A DNA stretch of 64,000 bases from Osedax frankpressi (GCA_964035775.1 OZ038316.1:32038969-32102968), one strand, 5' to 3'; shown: positions 36,526 through 50,617, counted from the stretch's first letter. Program-made: numbers and translations. Notes: a model not told the origin generated them from the sequence alone.

Positions 36526-37576
36526 TAGTGCATTGTTATTTGGTTTCTTAATAAGATTTAATAAGATTCTATATTTATTATTATTCAAAGTGAGTTTTGC
36601 GCTTGATTTTAATTTGAATGATTTTTAACATGTGTTTATAATATTAATAATAAATAAGTGTATTGTTAAATATTTTTAAATCTATCATATCTATTTCTAT
36701 GTCTATAGATTATTTTAATAAAGATAATAAGTAGTGGTAATATTTGTAAATATTGTTAAATGCCATAGAAAAACTCAAATATGATATAAATGTTTATTGG
36801 AACTCTAAAATATACAATAAAATGCTTTGAAATTAAATAAATAAATATATTATTGATAAAGTACGAAAAAACCATTGACTTTTTACCAATTTATACAATG
36901 CAAAATATGAAATAAATACCAATTTTGACGCTAAGAAAAATATTATAAGAAAATAATATATACAATTTTAAAGAATATTAATCCTGAATAATACTATTCA
37001 TATTTTATTATGCACATCAAGATATATTAAATAAATCTATATATATATATAAATATTCATAATTCTCATTAAGTGCATATTTATTAGATTTATGGCAAAA
37101 CTGTTATGGATTTAATTTTCTATATATCCATAAAATAGAAGTTACTGTTAAATATCATCTGGAATTAGTGTAGACCCGTTGAACTACAAAGCCTTCCTTA
37201 TATAATTTTTATATATAGCTCTTAGATATCAAGTATCAAGATTGGTAATTATTATATGTATTTTTATTGTTATATAAACAGGTAGATTTAGAAATATAAG
37301 AATTCACCTTTGTTTATCTTCACCTTGAAAAAAAGATATTAAATAAAGTTAAAATGAAGTTATTTTAAATGTATAAATATAAAATGTTTAACAAAAACAA
37401 TACCCTACACAATATATTCCATTCTCAAGGATACATATCACTACAAATATGTATACCCATACTAATTGATTATTGTATACTAAACAATGTTAATAAATAT
37501 GTGAGGAATGTTATTAAATTTAAACTAGAATAGATTACGTATTTTCTATAGAATAATGTAGGATCAGTATATTATA

Positions 37577-37577
37577 T

Positions 37578-37640
<63 letters not shown>
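37577..37640. repeat. (TA)n microsatellite
   Basis: About 60 bp of pure TA dinucleotides. Confidence 0.95.
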
Positions 37641-37643
<3 letters not shown>

Positions 37644-38342
37644 TATGAAATGTATTTTTTAGTATGATTCTTCATTTTAGTAATTTTTAATTAAATTTTT
37701 TTTTAAATTGATAATATATAAATACATTTTGAATATTGTTCTATAATTTTATTTTATTCTGATGTTGTAAAAAAATTACATATGATATACCCCAATTATG
37801 TACTGTTGTTATTATATATTAATATACTTATAAAGATTTTGAGCAAATCTAAAAATGCTCAACTATCTATGTACTTATTAGATATCATATTATTCAAATG
37901 ATATTTGTAAATTTATAAATGTCATCATACTAATTGTATTGTATTCATAATAATTGTATTCATATCTGATTATATTGAATGTAATTCAATTGATTATTTT
38001 ATTATTTTATAAATCAATGAGAGAAAACATTAATTCTAATTTATAAAACTTTATAATTATAATTACGACATATATGTTAGTTTCCATCTGAATGTTACAT
38101 GTGTTATTTAGTATTATATATTAATTACAATTATATAAAATTAAGATTAATAAGTATATATAAATATTTCCAACTATTTTAACTTTACTAAATTCATTTA
38201 TCGCTTCACACGATGCTAACGTCCTATATATACAATTTATAGGTCATGTTATATAAATACCAAACAGTATGGTAAATAATGTTTAGGATTGATATTATTG
38301 GTTATTATACCATCCGTTGTGTACAAATAATTATTATAAACA

Positions 38343-38456
38343 TAATACAAATTAAAACAAATAATCCAAATTAAAACAAATAATCCAAATTAAAACAAAT
38401 AATCCAAATTAAAACAAATAATACAAATTAAAACAAATAATACAAATTAAAATTCC
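38343..38456. repeat. 20-bp minisatellite
   Basis: Five to six copies of AAATTAAAACAAATAATCC(or A). Confidence 0.93.
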
Positions 38457-38989
38457 CATATTACTATTTAGATAAAGTATAATAACTGTACAATGTACAT
38501 ATACTAGCATATATTTTAATAGAATTAAATAGGTTCTAATTTGATGGAATAGATTTTAATAACAAATAATTAAAGTAATAATTTCCTGTGATAATAAAGT
38601 TAATATATATTGCAATCGAGTAAAATGAAAATAAATTTACTTATTAAAAAAATAATAAAAAATATGGCTAAGGATTATTAATTATTTACTATAATATTAT
38701 TAGAATATATATCATGTTTTAATAATCATCGTATATTATATTATCTATTCGATATTACGAACGTCTTTGCTTTAATTTAAAAAATATATTAAATCATATT
38801 TTATATTATAAATCCATAATGGTAAACTATAGTATTATAGAGGTATAAGCTATAGAAGCCTTTAATGAATAAGTAATAGTGTATGGAACAAAAATCTACA
38901 TTGTAACGATAGAAGGCATATATATATATAAGTTTATAATTCGACTATATAGAGTGTATAGAGTATATGCACTATTTGCGGAAACATCA

Positions 38990-39180
38990 ATAGACTCTAC
39001 ACTGAAATCTCAAAGGGAAGTAGGCGTGTCGATCATTGAAACGAAATAAGAAGCGAGATGAATAACATGGATAAAATCTAATATCCTATATATAGGATAA
39101 CGTGTCTGCCCCGTTATACCGGACTATAGACAAGCAGACACCGGTCAAAATATAGTTTATATACAGACTAACCTCAAAGC
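38990..39180. other. GC-richer stretch of unknown nature
   Basis: About 190 bp with more GC than its surroundings, including GTGTCTGCC and GCAGACACC as an inverted pair 33 bp apart. No convincing ORF. It might be a 5' UTR or promoter, but nothing in the sequence proves it. Confidence 0.2.
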
Positions 39181-40133
39181 AAAGATGATTTAATATTCAA
39201 TAATTACCGAATAGCCCTCATTTGGTAACATAATATGTTATATGCTATATATGATACATATTTATGGCATTGGGTGTATTTGATAAATATTAGGAATGCC
39301 ATGTTGTTATACATTAATATATATTATAAGCCATATTCGTATACTACTACATTATATATATTATAATATAAATGACAGTTCGTCTATATCTTTTAAAGTG
39401 ATTACATTGAATATATATGCCGAGATATTCCTAACATTGGTTTTCAACAACATATTGCTACATCTGTTGTCCAGCTCTTAATGCAATGTACTTGTAAATC
39501 ATAGTAATATAATGGCTGACGTTGATTATAGTGTATGATACATTGTAGTTTAACATAGAGTCTATAGTTTAGGGTAGACTCTATACTGAAAGTATATAAT
39601 CTAGTACGAAGTCTATAATTATATGAATGGGGTGGTGAGGAATATATTAGATAGAAATTAGAGGGATGGATATATGGTAGGAGGAATAGGGAAGTTAGAT
39701 GGTCGACATGAATGATGGTGTAGGATTAATGAGTAACGAAATAAATTGTAGTAGAAAAATTGTAGAACAATAAAGTTAGATTACAAGTTTTCCTAGCAAT
39801 AAAAAGTCTAGCTAACACGGAGGCTCACTTTCATTGTAACATCATTATGTAGGCATGGGACACATTATCTTTCTCTCAACTTTCAGCTATTTAACATATC
39901 TATTGAATGTGTCATGGGTATACCGTTTGACCAGTCATTGCAATACTGTTACAATGTAATAGTTTTGGGTATACAGTATAAATATACTATGTATTAATTA
40001 ACATATTGCGATGAACCATTTACAATGAACATAGAACATTGTACAGCAGTAGATACAGGGGTATTTAATAAGTTATTACAAATATCCACGATTCTTTTAA
40101 ACTGGACATTTTAAAAGTTTAGGAATTATATTT

Positions 40134-42395
40134 ACACCATGGACCATGATGTAGTTATGGTGTAGTTGTGGTGTAGTTATAATGTAATTATTGTGTAATT
40201 GTAGTGTGCTATGGTCTAGTTATGGTGTAGTTGTGATATAGTTAGTGTAGTTATGGTCTAGTTATGGTGTAGTTATGGTGTAGTTGTAGTGTAGTTAGTG
40301 TAGTTATGGTTTAGTTATAGTCTAGTTATGGTGTAGTTATGATGTAGTTGTAGTGTAGTTATGATGCAGTTGTAGTGTAGTTATGGTGTAGTTGTAGTGT
40401 AGTTGTAGTGCAGTTATGGTGTAGTTATGGTGTAGTTGTGGTATAGTTATGGTGTAGTTGTAGTGTAGTTATGGTGTAGTTATGGTGTAGTTATGGTGTA
40501 GTTATGGTGTAGGTATGGTGTAGTTATGGTGTTGTTGTGGTGGTGTGGTGTTGTTGTGGTGTTGTTGTGGTGTTATAGTGTAGTTATGGTGTAGTTATGG
40601 TGTATTTATGGTGTAGTTATAGTGTAGTTGTAGTGTAGGTATGGTGTAATTATGGTATAGTTATAGTGTAGTTATAGTGTAGTTATGGTGTAGTTATGGT
40701 GTAGTTATGGTGTAGGTATGGTGTAGTTATGGTGTAGTTGTGGTGTTATTGTGGTGTTATTGTAGTCTAGTTATGGTGTAGTTATGGTGTAGTTATGGTG
40801 TAGTTATGGTGTAGTTATGGTGTAGTTATGGTGTAGTTATGGTGTAGGTATGGTGTAGTTATGGTGTAGTTATGGTCTAGTTATGGTGTAGTTATGGTCT
40901 AGTTATGGTGTAGGTATGGTCTAGTTATGGTGTAGTTATGGTATATTTATGGTGTAGGTATGGTGTAATTATGGTGTAGTTATAGTGTATTTGTGGTGTA
41001 GGTATGGTGTAATTATGGTATAGTTATAGTGTAGTTATGGTGTAGTTATGGTGTAGTTATGGTGTAGGTATGGTGTAGTTGTGGTGTTATTGTGGTGTTA
41101 TGGTAATCTAGTTATGGTGTAGGTATAGTGTAGTAATAGTGTAGTTATGGTGTAGTTATGGTGTAGTTATGGTATAGTTATGGTATAGTTATGGTGTAGT
41201 TATGGTGTAGTTATGGTGTAGTTATGGTGTAGTTATGGTGTAGTTATAGTGTAGTTATGGTGTAATTGTAGTCAAGTTATGGTGTAGTTATTGTGTAGTT
41301 GTAGTGTAGTTGTAGTGTAGTTGTAGTGTAGTTATAGTGTAGTTGTAGTCTAGTTATGGTGTAGTTATGGTGTAGGTATGGTGTAGTTATGGTCTAGTTA
41401 TGGTGTAGGTATGGATTGGTTATGGTCTAGTTATGGTGTAGTTATGGTATATTTATGGTATATTTATGGTGTATTTATGGTGTAGTTATAGTGTATTTGT
41501 GGTGTAGGTATGGTGTAATTATGGTGTAATTATGGTATAGTTATAGTGTAGTTATGGTGTAGTTATGGTGTGGGTATGGTATAGTTGTGGTGTAGTTGTG
41601 GTGTTATTGTGGTGTTATGGTAGTCTAGTTATAGTGTAGTTATGGTGTAGTTATGGTGTAGTTATGGAGTAGTTATAGTGTAGTTATGGTGTAATTGTAG
41701 TCAAGTTATGGTGTAGTTATTGTGTAGTTGTAGTGTAGTTGTAGTGTAGTTGTAGTGTAGTTGTAGTGTAGTTATAGTGTAGTTGTAGTCTAGTTATGGT
41801 GTAGTTATGGTGTAGGTATGGTGTAGGTATGGTGTAGTTATGGTCTAGTTATGGTGTAGGTATGGTCTAGTTATGGTGTAGTTATGGTGTAGTTATGGTA
41901 TATTTATGGTGTAGGTATGGTGTAATTATGGTGTAGTTATAGTGTATTTGTGGTGTAGGTATGGTGTAATTATGGTATAGTTATAGTGTAGTTATGGTGT
42001 AGTTATAGTGTAGTTATGGTGTAGTTATGGTGTAGGTATGGTGTAGTTATGGTGTAGTTGTGGTGTTATTGTGGTGTTATGGTAGTCTAGTTATGGTGTA
42101 GTTATAGTGTAGTTATGGTGTAGTTATAGTGTAGTTATGGTGTAGTTATGGTGTAGTTATAGTGTAGTTATGGTGTAATTGTAATCAAGTTATGGTATAG
42201 TTATTGTGTAGTTGTAGTGTAGTTGTAGTGTAGTTATAGTGTAGTTGTAGTGTAGTTATGGTGTAGTTGTAGTGTAGTTATGGTGTAGTTGTAGTGTAGT
42301 TATGGTGTAGTTATAGTGTAGTTGTAGTGTAGTTATGGTGTAGGTATGGTGAAGTTATATAAAGTTATATTAAGTTGTAGTGTAGTCATATAACT
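40134..42395. repeat. 11-bp satellite (GTGTAGTTATG) with higher-order structure
   Basis: About 200 degenerate copies of GTGTAGTTATG over 2.25 kb. A marker block GTGGTGTTATTGTGGTGTTA followed by a TCTAGTTATGG variant recurs near 40740, 41085, 41600 and 42060, so longer segments have been duplicated several times. It ends in a decaying edge near 42395. Confidence 0.97.
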
Positions 42396-43462
42396 AATAA
42401 TTACTATATAATTACCAATGAATAGAGTTTGAATTAAAAATTCCCATTTGTTTATAATGCACATATATCAATATAGTACTTTAAACATTGTTTTAAAGAT
42501 GGTTTCACTCTAAGCTCTTTTCAATAGATCATAATATAACAGTGAGTATAAATTAAAATAATGATTCTATTTTAATATAGAAATGTAAATACTGTGCATA
42601 CTAATTGCAAATTCAACTATTTGATGTTTCCTAGATATAAACCACTAAAACAGTGAATCAATTAAATACGGCTTTCTATATATACATATACATATATATA
42701 TATATATAGACATACCCTAAAGTTGTATGTTGTGGAATAGATAAGCTTACACAATCTACTTCAGATACTACCTAGTAGAAGAAATAATAACTTGCACATG
42801 GTTGGTTTCTATGCATGGTTTTATAATATTAGGTACATTATGGAGTTTCATTAAAAAATGTCTTAAAAATTTCTATATATCCAGGATTTTGAGAATATAT
42901 AAAGATAAAGTACTTTTTAAATTGAAGTGCATATTAAAAGGAAGATAATGTCATTTACAGGAAAATATTGAAACAAAGATAGAAATTATAAATAGAAATA
43001 TTGGTGAAAAATAAAAAAAAATTATATCACAACATAATATTTTACATATATATACAGTGTTGGATATAATATAAGAATCTCGATAATACAAATGTTAATG
43101 TATGTATTAAATAAACTATACATATCAATATAAAGATAACATCGATCATTTTTCTGACCATGTACATTGTTCATAATTTGTTTAAATTCGAGTACAAGAT
43201 AACGTGGGCTAAGTTGAACATAGTCGAGTAAATTATGGGAAAAGTTCAGCTAAATTGCCAAGAATGGATATATGGAGGTTATAGTAAACTATAAGTTATA
43301 ATTCCTATTAGGGTATAGCCCCAGGAAAGATACTGAAGGTAAAAACTTATCAACACATCTGAATATAATGAATTTTAATCCATTTAAAAAAAATATAAAT
43401 AAATAGACATGTTGTTTACACTATTAAAATAATCAAGGACCAAACAATTATAAATTAGAATT

Positions 43463-43560
43463 AAACATACATTTAAAGTATATACCATTTAACATTTAAA
43501 GTATATACCATTTAACATTTAAAGTATATATCATTAAAAATATATATCATTAAAAGTATT
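43463..43560. repeat. 23-bp tandem repeat, three copies
   Basis: AACATTTAAAGTATATACCA units in tandem, decaying to the right. Confidence 0.9.
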
Positions 43561-44014
43561 TAGTTTTTTTTAAATTGGAATAACAATATTAAAATTCCAT
43601 CATTAATTATAACTATAATAGATACATAGTTAATTACAATAAAAAGCAAAATATATAATAGTGAATTTATAATAAAAAAATTTATTAATTATTAAAAAGA
43701 CTCATGTAATGTAAAACATATAAATAATAATATTTAAAATGTTTGAAAAATTCTTCAAACATTTTAAATTAAGTTATAAAGTAATTAATATGTATGTGTT
43801 ATAAATAGATATAAAATGATGGAATGTGAATTTATTGTAATAATTGTCTACAAATTATTGTATTTAAAATTTGAAAAGGAAAAATGTTGTGTCCTTGACT
43901 CTGATTATTGTTTAGTGAAGATATATTATTCGATGAACCATTTTGCAATGAATAGAACATATTAAACATAAAATCACAAAGTTTATTAGATAATACAATT
44001 TTTAAGATTATTGC

Positions 44015-44723
44015 ACTAAATTGAAATGATTTCTTACAAATTATTGTTATCATTACTTTTAGAGTAAATAAATACAAAAGGTATTTTATATTAATTTCCC
44101 TACAAAAATGAAACAATAATTGAGGAGGGAATATAAATAATGATTTTTAAATGAATTACGAATTTTGTGAATTAGTTGTTACACAAATGATTGTTTTCAA
44201 ATTGCATTTAAAAATAGTATTTGTTGTTTCTACTTTAAATAAGGAAAACACAAACATTTATAAAAACCAATTTTCTGTAATTAATTTGATAAGGATATAT
44301 GTTATTTATAGATACATTAATAGAGTTAAATTTACTATACATATTAATTATATTATAATTCATATTACATCAAAATATATATTATTATTATTCTATATTG
44401 ATTAATTGTAATAAGTTATTATTAATAACATTATTAAACGCTTATTATTAACATATTAATATATGTACATAATAATTATCATTTTACAGATTATTTAAAG
44501 TAGAAACAACAAATACTATTGTTAAATTCAATTTGAAAACAATCATTTGGGTAACAACTAATTCACAAAATTCGTAATTCATTCATGTATATTTACAAAT
44601 CATTTTTTATATTCCCTCCTCAATTATTTAATTTTTTAGGTTAATTAATATAAAATGCCTATTGTATTTATTTACCACAAAAAGAATGATAACAATAATT
44701 TGTAACAAATCATTTCAATTTAG
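44015..44723. repeat. Long inverted repeat, arms about 230 bp
   Basis: The left arm 44015-44245 and the right arm 44491-44723 are reverse complements at high identity (by eye near 88-90%), for example CTAAATTGAAATGATTT and CAATTGAGGAGGGAATATAA-type blocks. The spacer is about 245 bp and AT-rich. Open frames inside (44151-44405 and 43832-44116) overlap the arms and are not genes. It could be a foldback transposon or a hairpin-RNA locus. Confidence 0.92.
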
Positions 44724-45389
44724 TATAAATATTTTATAAATATTTATTTATATATATCATTTTTTTATTGGATAATTTCCTTTATATTATATTTTTGTTA
44801 ATATATCAAAGGATTTTCCAAAATTCTTATAAATTTAATATATACGAAATATGTTAATAAGTTGATAAATTGATAAATTTAAATATTCATTTAGTATACT
44901 TTAATAACATTAGTATACAGTATATTATTAGTATAAATATATATAAATTCATTAATCATCATAGAACAATGACATAAGTCTTGTTTCAACATTCACAATA
45001 TATATATATATATATTTTTATCGTGATGGTAGTCAAGCATAACACAAGGAAAATAAATATATCTCTACTTTCTTTAATTCATTTGGCAACATATTTCAAT
45101 TATATAATTGATCATAACAAAGATAACTTTGAAATTTATATACCAATATATAATTTAATCATTATAAAAAACTGAGTATTTACCAGTTTCAAAATATATA
45201 TATATATATCATGTGTATACTAAGCATATGTGTATATCGATTGTACCATAAAATAAAAACGTTCAAATATACTCATATATAATATTTGTTAATATGTTTT
45301 CATTTAATCAAACAGAAGCCATTGTTTCTTCTACGAGTTGACGTGAATAAACACTCTTTTTCGCCAATATTTAGATAACAAATGACCTT

Positions 45390-45660
45390 GAAAGTTTAAT
45401 TGGTGAAACCTTTGCCAATATAGTGATCGACGGCTTCGGTGAATCGTTGCCGCAGTAATCCGCTGGTGAATCTCAATTGTACCCTGGTCCGGAAAGAGCA
45501 GATAATATCCAGGCACTTGCGACGCCAATGTACAAGTCCAAAGTATTCGTCAGGAGAAATGCTGTCCCGAGGAGTCAAGTGATTGTGAAGGTCGTTCCGT
45601 TTATAAAAGAGAATGTGAGCCCGATCTGTAGACAGTTTTCAAAAGTCAAGATTCCATAAA
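45390..45660. other. GC-richer island with coding-like frames on both strands, unrecognised
   Basis: About 270 bp of near-balanced composition in AT-rich DNA. On minus, after a good acceptor (aactgtctacag at about 45627), a frame of about 75 codons contains LTPRDSISPDEYFGLVHWRR and LRFTSGLLRQRFTEAVDHYI. On plus, a 67-codon frame includes PGPERADNIQALATPMYKSK. I recognise neither. It may be an exon, a processed-gene relic or part of a dispersed element; the strand is not settled. Confidence 0.3.
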
Positions 45661-45749
45661 AATACCAGAAAAGCAAAAGCAGAAGTCAATATACAGAATA
45701 TGAATATATATAAATATGAATTCAATGTGAGTAATCTCAATGGGGCATT

Positions 45750-45840
45750 GCATGTGTGTGTTTGTATATGTTGTATGTGTGTGTGTATGCGTATGTATGT
45801 ATGTATATGTATGTATGAGTGTATGTCTGTCTGTATGTAA
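45750..45840. repeat. GT/GTAT microsatellite
   Basis: TGTGTGTGTATG and GTATGTATGTAT runs with interruptions. Confidence 0.85.
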
Positions 45841-46604
45841 ATCTAGGTAAATAATTGACAACATCTAAATGAAGTGAAAGGTCAATAAAGTTGTTAATAT
45901 TTATTGATGTATTTAGGTAATTAAATTGAATACATTTAAATATTATAAGGATAATTACATAATATGTTAATCTGCAAGGGTATCACAGGGAGGACATTGT
46001 CTACGTTCGAAGGACGTTCGAAGGACATCATAATACAAGAATAAACTCATACTATTTAAAATACATCGTATGACAACTTATTACTTTGATGATATATTAT
46101 TTTATAAAGATATTATATCTTAGTAAAACGCTTTTCAACCTTCTTATTAAAGAAACCTCCATTAGTCATGACCAATTTTAAAAAGTATAAATATGATGAC
46201 ACATGATTATTTAAAGGAAAATATTAAAAAAAAAAGTATTAATTTAAAACAAATGTTATAAACAATAAATATTAAAGATATTTTGTAAAGTAAAAAAGTA
46301 ATTAATCTGGCAGAGTGTTTACAGAGTGAAGTACCTTACGATGTGAGAGCTTCAACTGTGTTTAACTGCGGTTAACTGCAAATTGAAATACAATTCAATA
46401 ATATGATAACATGTTCTACAATATGATAACAACTAATCAAGTTGTGTGAGATACACGTGATTACATGGTGCCTCCAACTTCAGCTAGATAATGCTGATTA
46501 CACATATTTATATTTAGACAGTGGAATATATATAGAATATATATAGAATATAAATACTAGAGATGAATAGAACAGCAAATAATCGTGATGCACATGTAAT
46601 ATAT

Positions 46605-46804
46605 NNNNNNNNNNNNNNNNNNNNNNNNNNNNNNNNNNNNNNNNNNNNNNNNNNNNNNNNNNNNNNNNNNNNNNNNNNNNNNNNNNNNNNNNNNNNNNNN
46701 NNNNNNNNNNNNNNNNNNNNNNNNNNNNNNNNNNNNNNNNNNNNNNNNNNNNNNNNNNNNNNNNNNNNNNNNNNNNNNNNNNNNNNNNNNNNNNNNNNNN
46801 NNNN
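46605..46804. other. Assembly gap, 200 N
   Basis: Exactly 200 undetermined bases. ORFs crossing it are meaningless. Confidence 1.
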
Positions 46805-47458
46805 ATGTGAACATGTAGGACTACTAAAGTAGATTTCAGTTTTAAATATAGGTATATGAGAGTGTGGGTGTGTGTAGGTGTGTGTGTGTCTGTATGTAGG
46901 TATGTATGTAAGTGTGTTCGAGTGTGTGTTTGTGTAAGCTATTTGTATTTGAGTATACAGTATTTTTATAAATGTGGATACTACAGAACAGCGGACCTGA
47001 CATGTGTATTAGTATCATCGCACATTGTATAGGATGTGTATCATTGCTCGATGAGGGAATTTACCAACAAACTCTATCAGATTTTAAAGTAAAACAAATT
47101 AATATTAACAAATAACCGCATATAGTAACTTTGTAAACTGATGAGTCATCGGGAAATAGGAAATCACTCATACGAGAGATTACTCATCCATTGCGATGCA
47201 TTGCCCAACCCCTAGTTCTGTACAAAGGGTATCTTCAATCCCACATACAATGTACTTCCATGCTATTATTCAAATGATATTGTATATTCTACACTATAGG
47301 ATGCACTTGATACCGTAAACTATAAATAAATCGGGCAAATAATATTGACAAATTTATTAAAAATACAAAGTATATATATTATATACATTAGTACATTATA
47401 CAAAGTATATATATATTATATAAGATATTATATAATATTCTATCATTTGTATGTGAAA

Positions 47459-47640
47459 ATTGGTGAAACTGGTGTTGGGGATGGTGTTGGGGATGGCGTT
47501 GGAGATTGGGTTGGGGATGGTGTTGGGGATAGTGTTGGGGATATTGTTAGGGATATTGTTAGGGATATTGTTAGGGATGGTGGTTGTACTGGTGGTAGAG
47601 ATGATGGTACTGGAGTTGTTACTTGTACTGGTGTTGTGGT
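47459..47640. repeat. G-rich GGTGTTGGGGAT repeat
   Basis: Tandem 12-18 bp units, GTTGGGGATGGT and related GTTAGGGATATT. It gives a VGDGVGD-type ORF on plus. Downstream (47820-48000) the same strand turns C-rich. Confidence 0.9.
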
Positions 47641-47794
47641 TGTCGATGGGACTGGTCTAGGGGTTATTGATAGAGCTGGTGAAACTAATATTAGGATTCA
47701 CTTAGTGGCGTCGATTGTAGGATGTTAGTTTTCAGTGAAGGTGGTCATAGTTGTTGTGTTAGTGGTTGGGTATATATGTTGAGGGTAGAATATA

Positions 47795-47875
47795 CAGGAG
47801 GTGGTGCAGGTAGTGGGTTTGTGCTTCACCAATTCACTACTACCCCACAACCTCCATCTACATCACAACCACTAT
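47795..47875. repeat. Imperfect inverted repeat at the G-rich to C-rich switch
   Basis: GGAGGTGGTGCAGGTAGTG faces CACTACTACCCCACAACCTCC across a loop of about 22 bp. Confidence 0.7.
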
Positions 47876-49052
47876 ACCATTATATCAATACCACCTAACC
47901 GGTTTCTCACCACAGCACACCACTAACATCAGCCAACTTAAAACCACCACTTCATCACAACCTAACTCCCAACCGTATCCTACTACCTCACTGCCTCCAC
48001 ACTATATACTACACTATATATTCATTGGCAGTTAGAACCATTACATTTCCATATATAAATGTATTGTATACTCTTGATATATTAAACTATTCTAAATGGC
48101 TACATAGATCCCACCTATATAGGAATATAGAATATCATATATTAATATAATATAGAATATGCTACATAATATCAAAACAGCCTGTACAATGTACACCGTA
48201 TTGGGTACAGTGTACCCAGTACAGTATACCCTCAAATAAAGGTTTTCATACTATCGTATAATATACTTCTGGTTTCCACATCAAGGGGTATTTTTCATAT
48301 ACCTATTGCATTACATTTATCATATGTTAGCTCAATCTTATACTGCAAACTACGATTACATTTCCAAATAAAAAACTTATTTTTATCTGAAATAAAACTA
48401 ATCTAAATTTTTACATAATTATAAAAATAAACATTACAAATTTAATTTTATAGTAATTAAAAATATTTTAAAAAGTGATACTAGAATCAGTGATTTAATT
48501 ATAATAAAATTTATATAATTATATAATTTTAACTAAAATATAAATATAATATATTTTAATTTATGAAAATAAAAATATAATCTATTTTATTGTATAACAA
48601 AAAAAATGGTTTCTTGGGGAGTAATACAAAATTATCTGAATTGTTTGCAGATAAATAAAATATAGTTGTACAAAAATAATATATATTTAGTCAAAGGATC
48701 AATAATATAATCAATTTTAAAACTAAATATAAATATATTATATTATATTCTTAATATTATTATTATAATAATATTATTATTATTATAATAATATTATTAT
48801 ATTATATTCTTAATATTAATATATTATATATAATGGGTTTCCAAGTATATTATTGGTGATTTAATTGTTATGTTGTGTATAATTTTATGTTCATAATATA
48901 TTTTTTTCATGTGCAGTAAATTTGCAGGTCATTTTATTTTTTGATATATTATTACATTTTTCAGACTTAATTACCTAGAAAACAGATTAATGTAATAGTT
49001 TGGTAAAATTCTTTGATGTATTCATAAAAATGAAATATATTTAATAATGTAT

Positions 49053-49172
49053 TCCAAGAAACCAGATGATTGTAAAATCTATAATTATTTTAAATAAAAA
49101 ATGAACATATTATTAATGCAAATAAAATATATATTTTTATTATACAATAAAAAACTAAATGGCTTCCTGGGA
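49053..49172. mobile_element. MITE family A copy
   Basis: CCAAGAAACCAGATGAT start, shared AT-rich core with AATGCAAATAAAATATAT, and a CTTCCTGGG end. Confidence 0.75.
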
Positions 49173-50081
49173 TAGTTTCTTTTATATTATTTTTTATAAT
49201 AGCTAGCATATGATATATATCAATTGATTTACAAAATTATTTCATTGCTGTAAACAAATAAAGTAAAATATTTCATAAATCTTTTGTAAAATATTTTATT
49301 TATAAATAAAAATATGAAGGTAATTAAAAATGTGAAAGCAATGAAAATAGTGAAATTACCTACATTATTTTTGAATATATAGTATATTAAAATTAAATAT
49401 GTTAACTTTAATATATAATAAAAAACAAAATTGGGGGATAGTTCTTAGATATAAAATTTAAAATACTATATATGATAACAATTATAATTGTTAACAATTG
49501 TTTAATATTTTCAAAATAAATTGTAATTTTTAAACAAATATTGAAATTATTATATTTTAAAAATTGTTGTTTTATGTATAAATTAAAGTAATGCAATATC
49601 TTGACATTCAATACATCATGAGATCATGTTTACAGCAGTAAATAATTATAAACAGATAGATGACATTGTTTGCATTGTTTCAGTAGATGAAACTTTGGCA
49701 TATTTACAATATATGTAAAAATATTAATTGTATAGTTTGCAAAGGTTATGTGAAAATGGATCAATGTTGTTTATTTTATTCAGCAATTAAGTTACTTCAA
49801 GTCACTTTGAAAATCAATTCAGATACAACATGTAAAAAGATAATTATATATTATCAATGGAGACTCAAATACCATATATCAATATACCAAAACAATAACA
49901 ATGATTAACTATATGCATAATATGCATTGTGCATCATGAATCTCATGGCCCCAACAAACAACAAGAGAATTATGTCACTATGTATAATGCTTAAAATATT
50001 AATAAATCTAAATATAATTTTAAAATCATTTTTTTTAGTTATTTCATAAATTTATTTTATTACAGTATATTTATCGCATAT

Positions 50082-50082
<1 letters not shown>

Positions 50083-50137
<55 letters not shown>

Positions 50138-50140
50138 TTA
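50083..50140. repeat. (TA)n/(TG)n microsatellite
   Basis: Pure TA tract passing into TGTGTG. Confidence 0.95.
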
Positions 50141-50617
50141 TGTGCATGTATATCGTAATGACTGTGATTATAGTGTTGTTGATATTCGATATTATCAGAC
50201 ATATCTAATAAGGTACTTTGTTCGGTTTACGAGACCATAGTTTAAACGTGTGTCATCTAACTACAAGCGCTCACTAATAAGTATATAACGCATATAGGAT
50301 TATATAACGAGAGTATCAATGTATACTGGTATATTTTGAATAATTAAAATACGATATTGAAGATACATTAAAATACATAATATATGTATAGAAAATGATG
50401 CAGAGAATTACATTTTTATATTTTCTGAATATTTTCAGTCTTGTTTATACTATCAATACCATTGTTAATATATAAATATATGGTTGTAAACACGTCACGT
50501 TCAAATATAAATACCGTAGTGGTCACTTACCATTGCTCAGATCATAGAGGACAGTGATAACGAATACATAAATGGTATTTAATAACTATATCTTCCGACT
50601 GGAATACATACATTAGT

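Larger units (their letters stand above)
34620..38330. other. Intergenic AT-rich DNA, no gene seen
   Basis: Contains two related ACTCTACT/AGTAGAGT repeat patches (35940-36095, 36340-36525) and a TA array at 37577-37640. I see no exon. Confidence 0.45.

Noticed and set aside
44151-44405. 84-codon ORF on plus and 94-codon ORF on minus at 43832-44116
   Set aside because: Both overlap arms of the 44-kb inverted repeat and are Asn/Ile/Tyr-rich, as expected of AT-rich noise.
49687-49908. 73-codon plus-strand ORF with a Cys cluster after a possible acceptor
   Set aside because: CKNINCIVCKGYVKMDQCC looked like a metal-binding knuckle, but spacing fits no known finger and no neighbouring exon was found.
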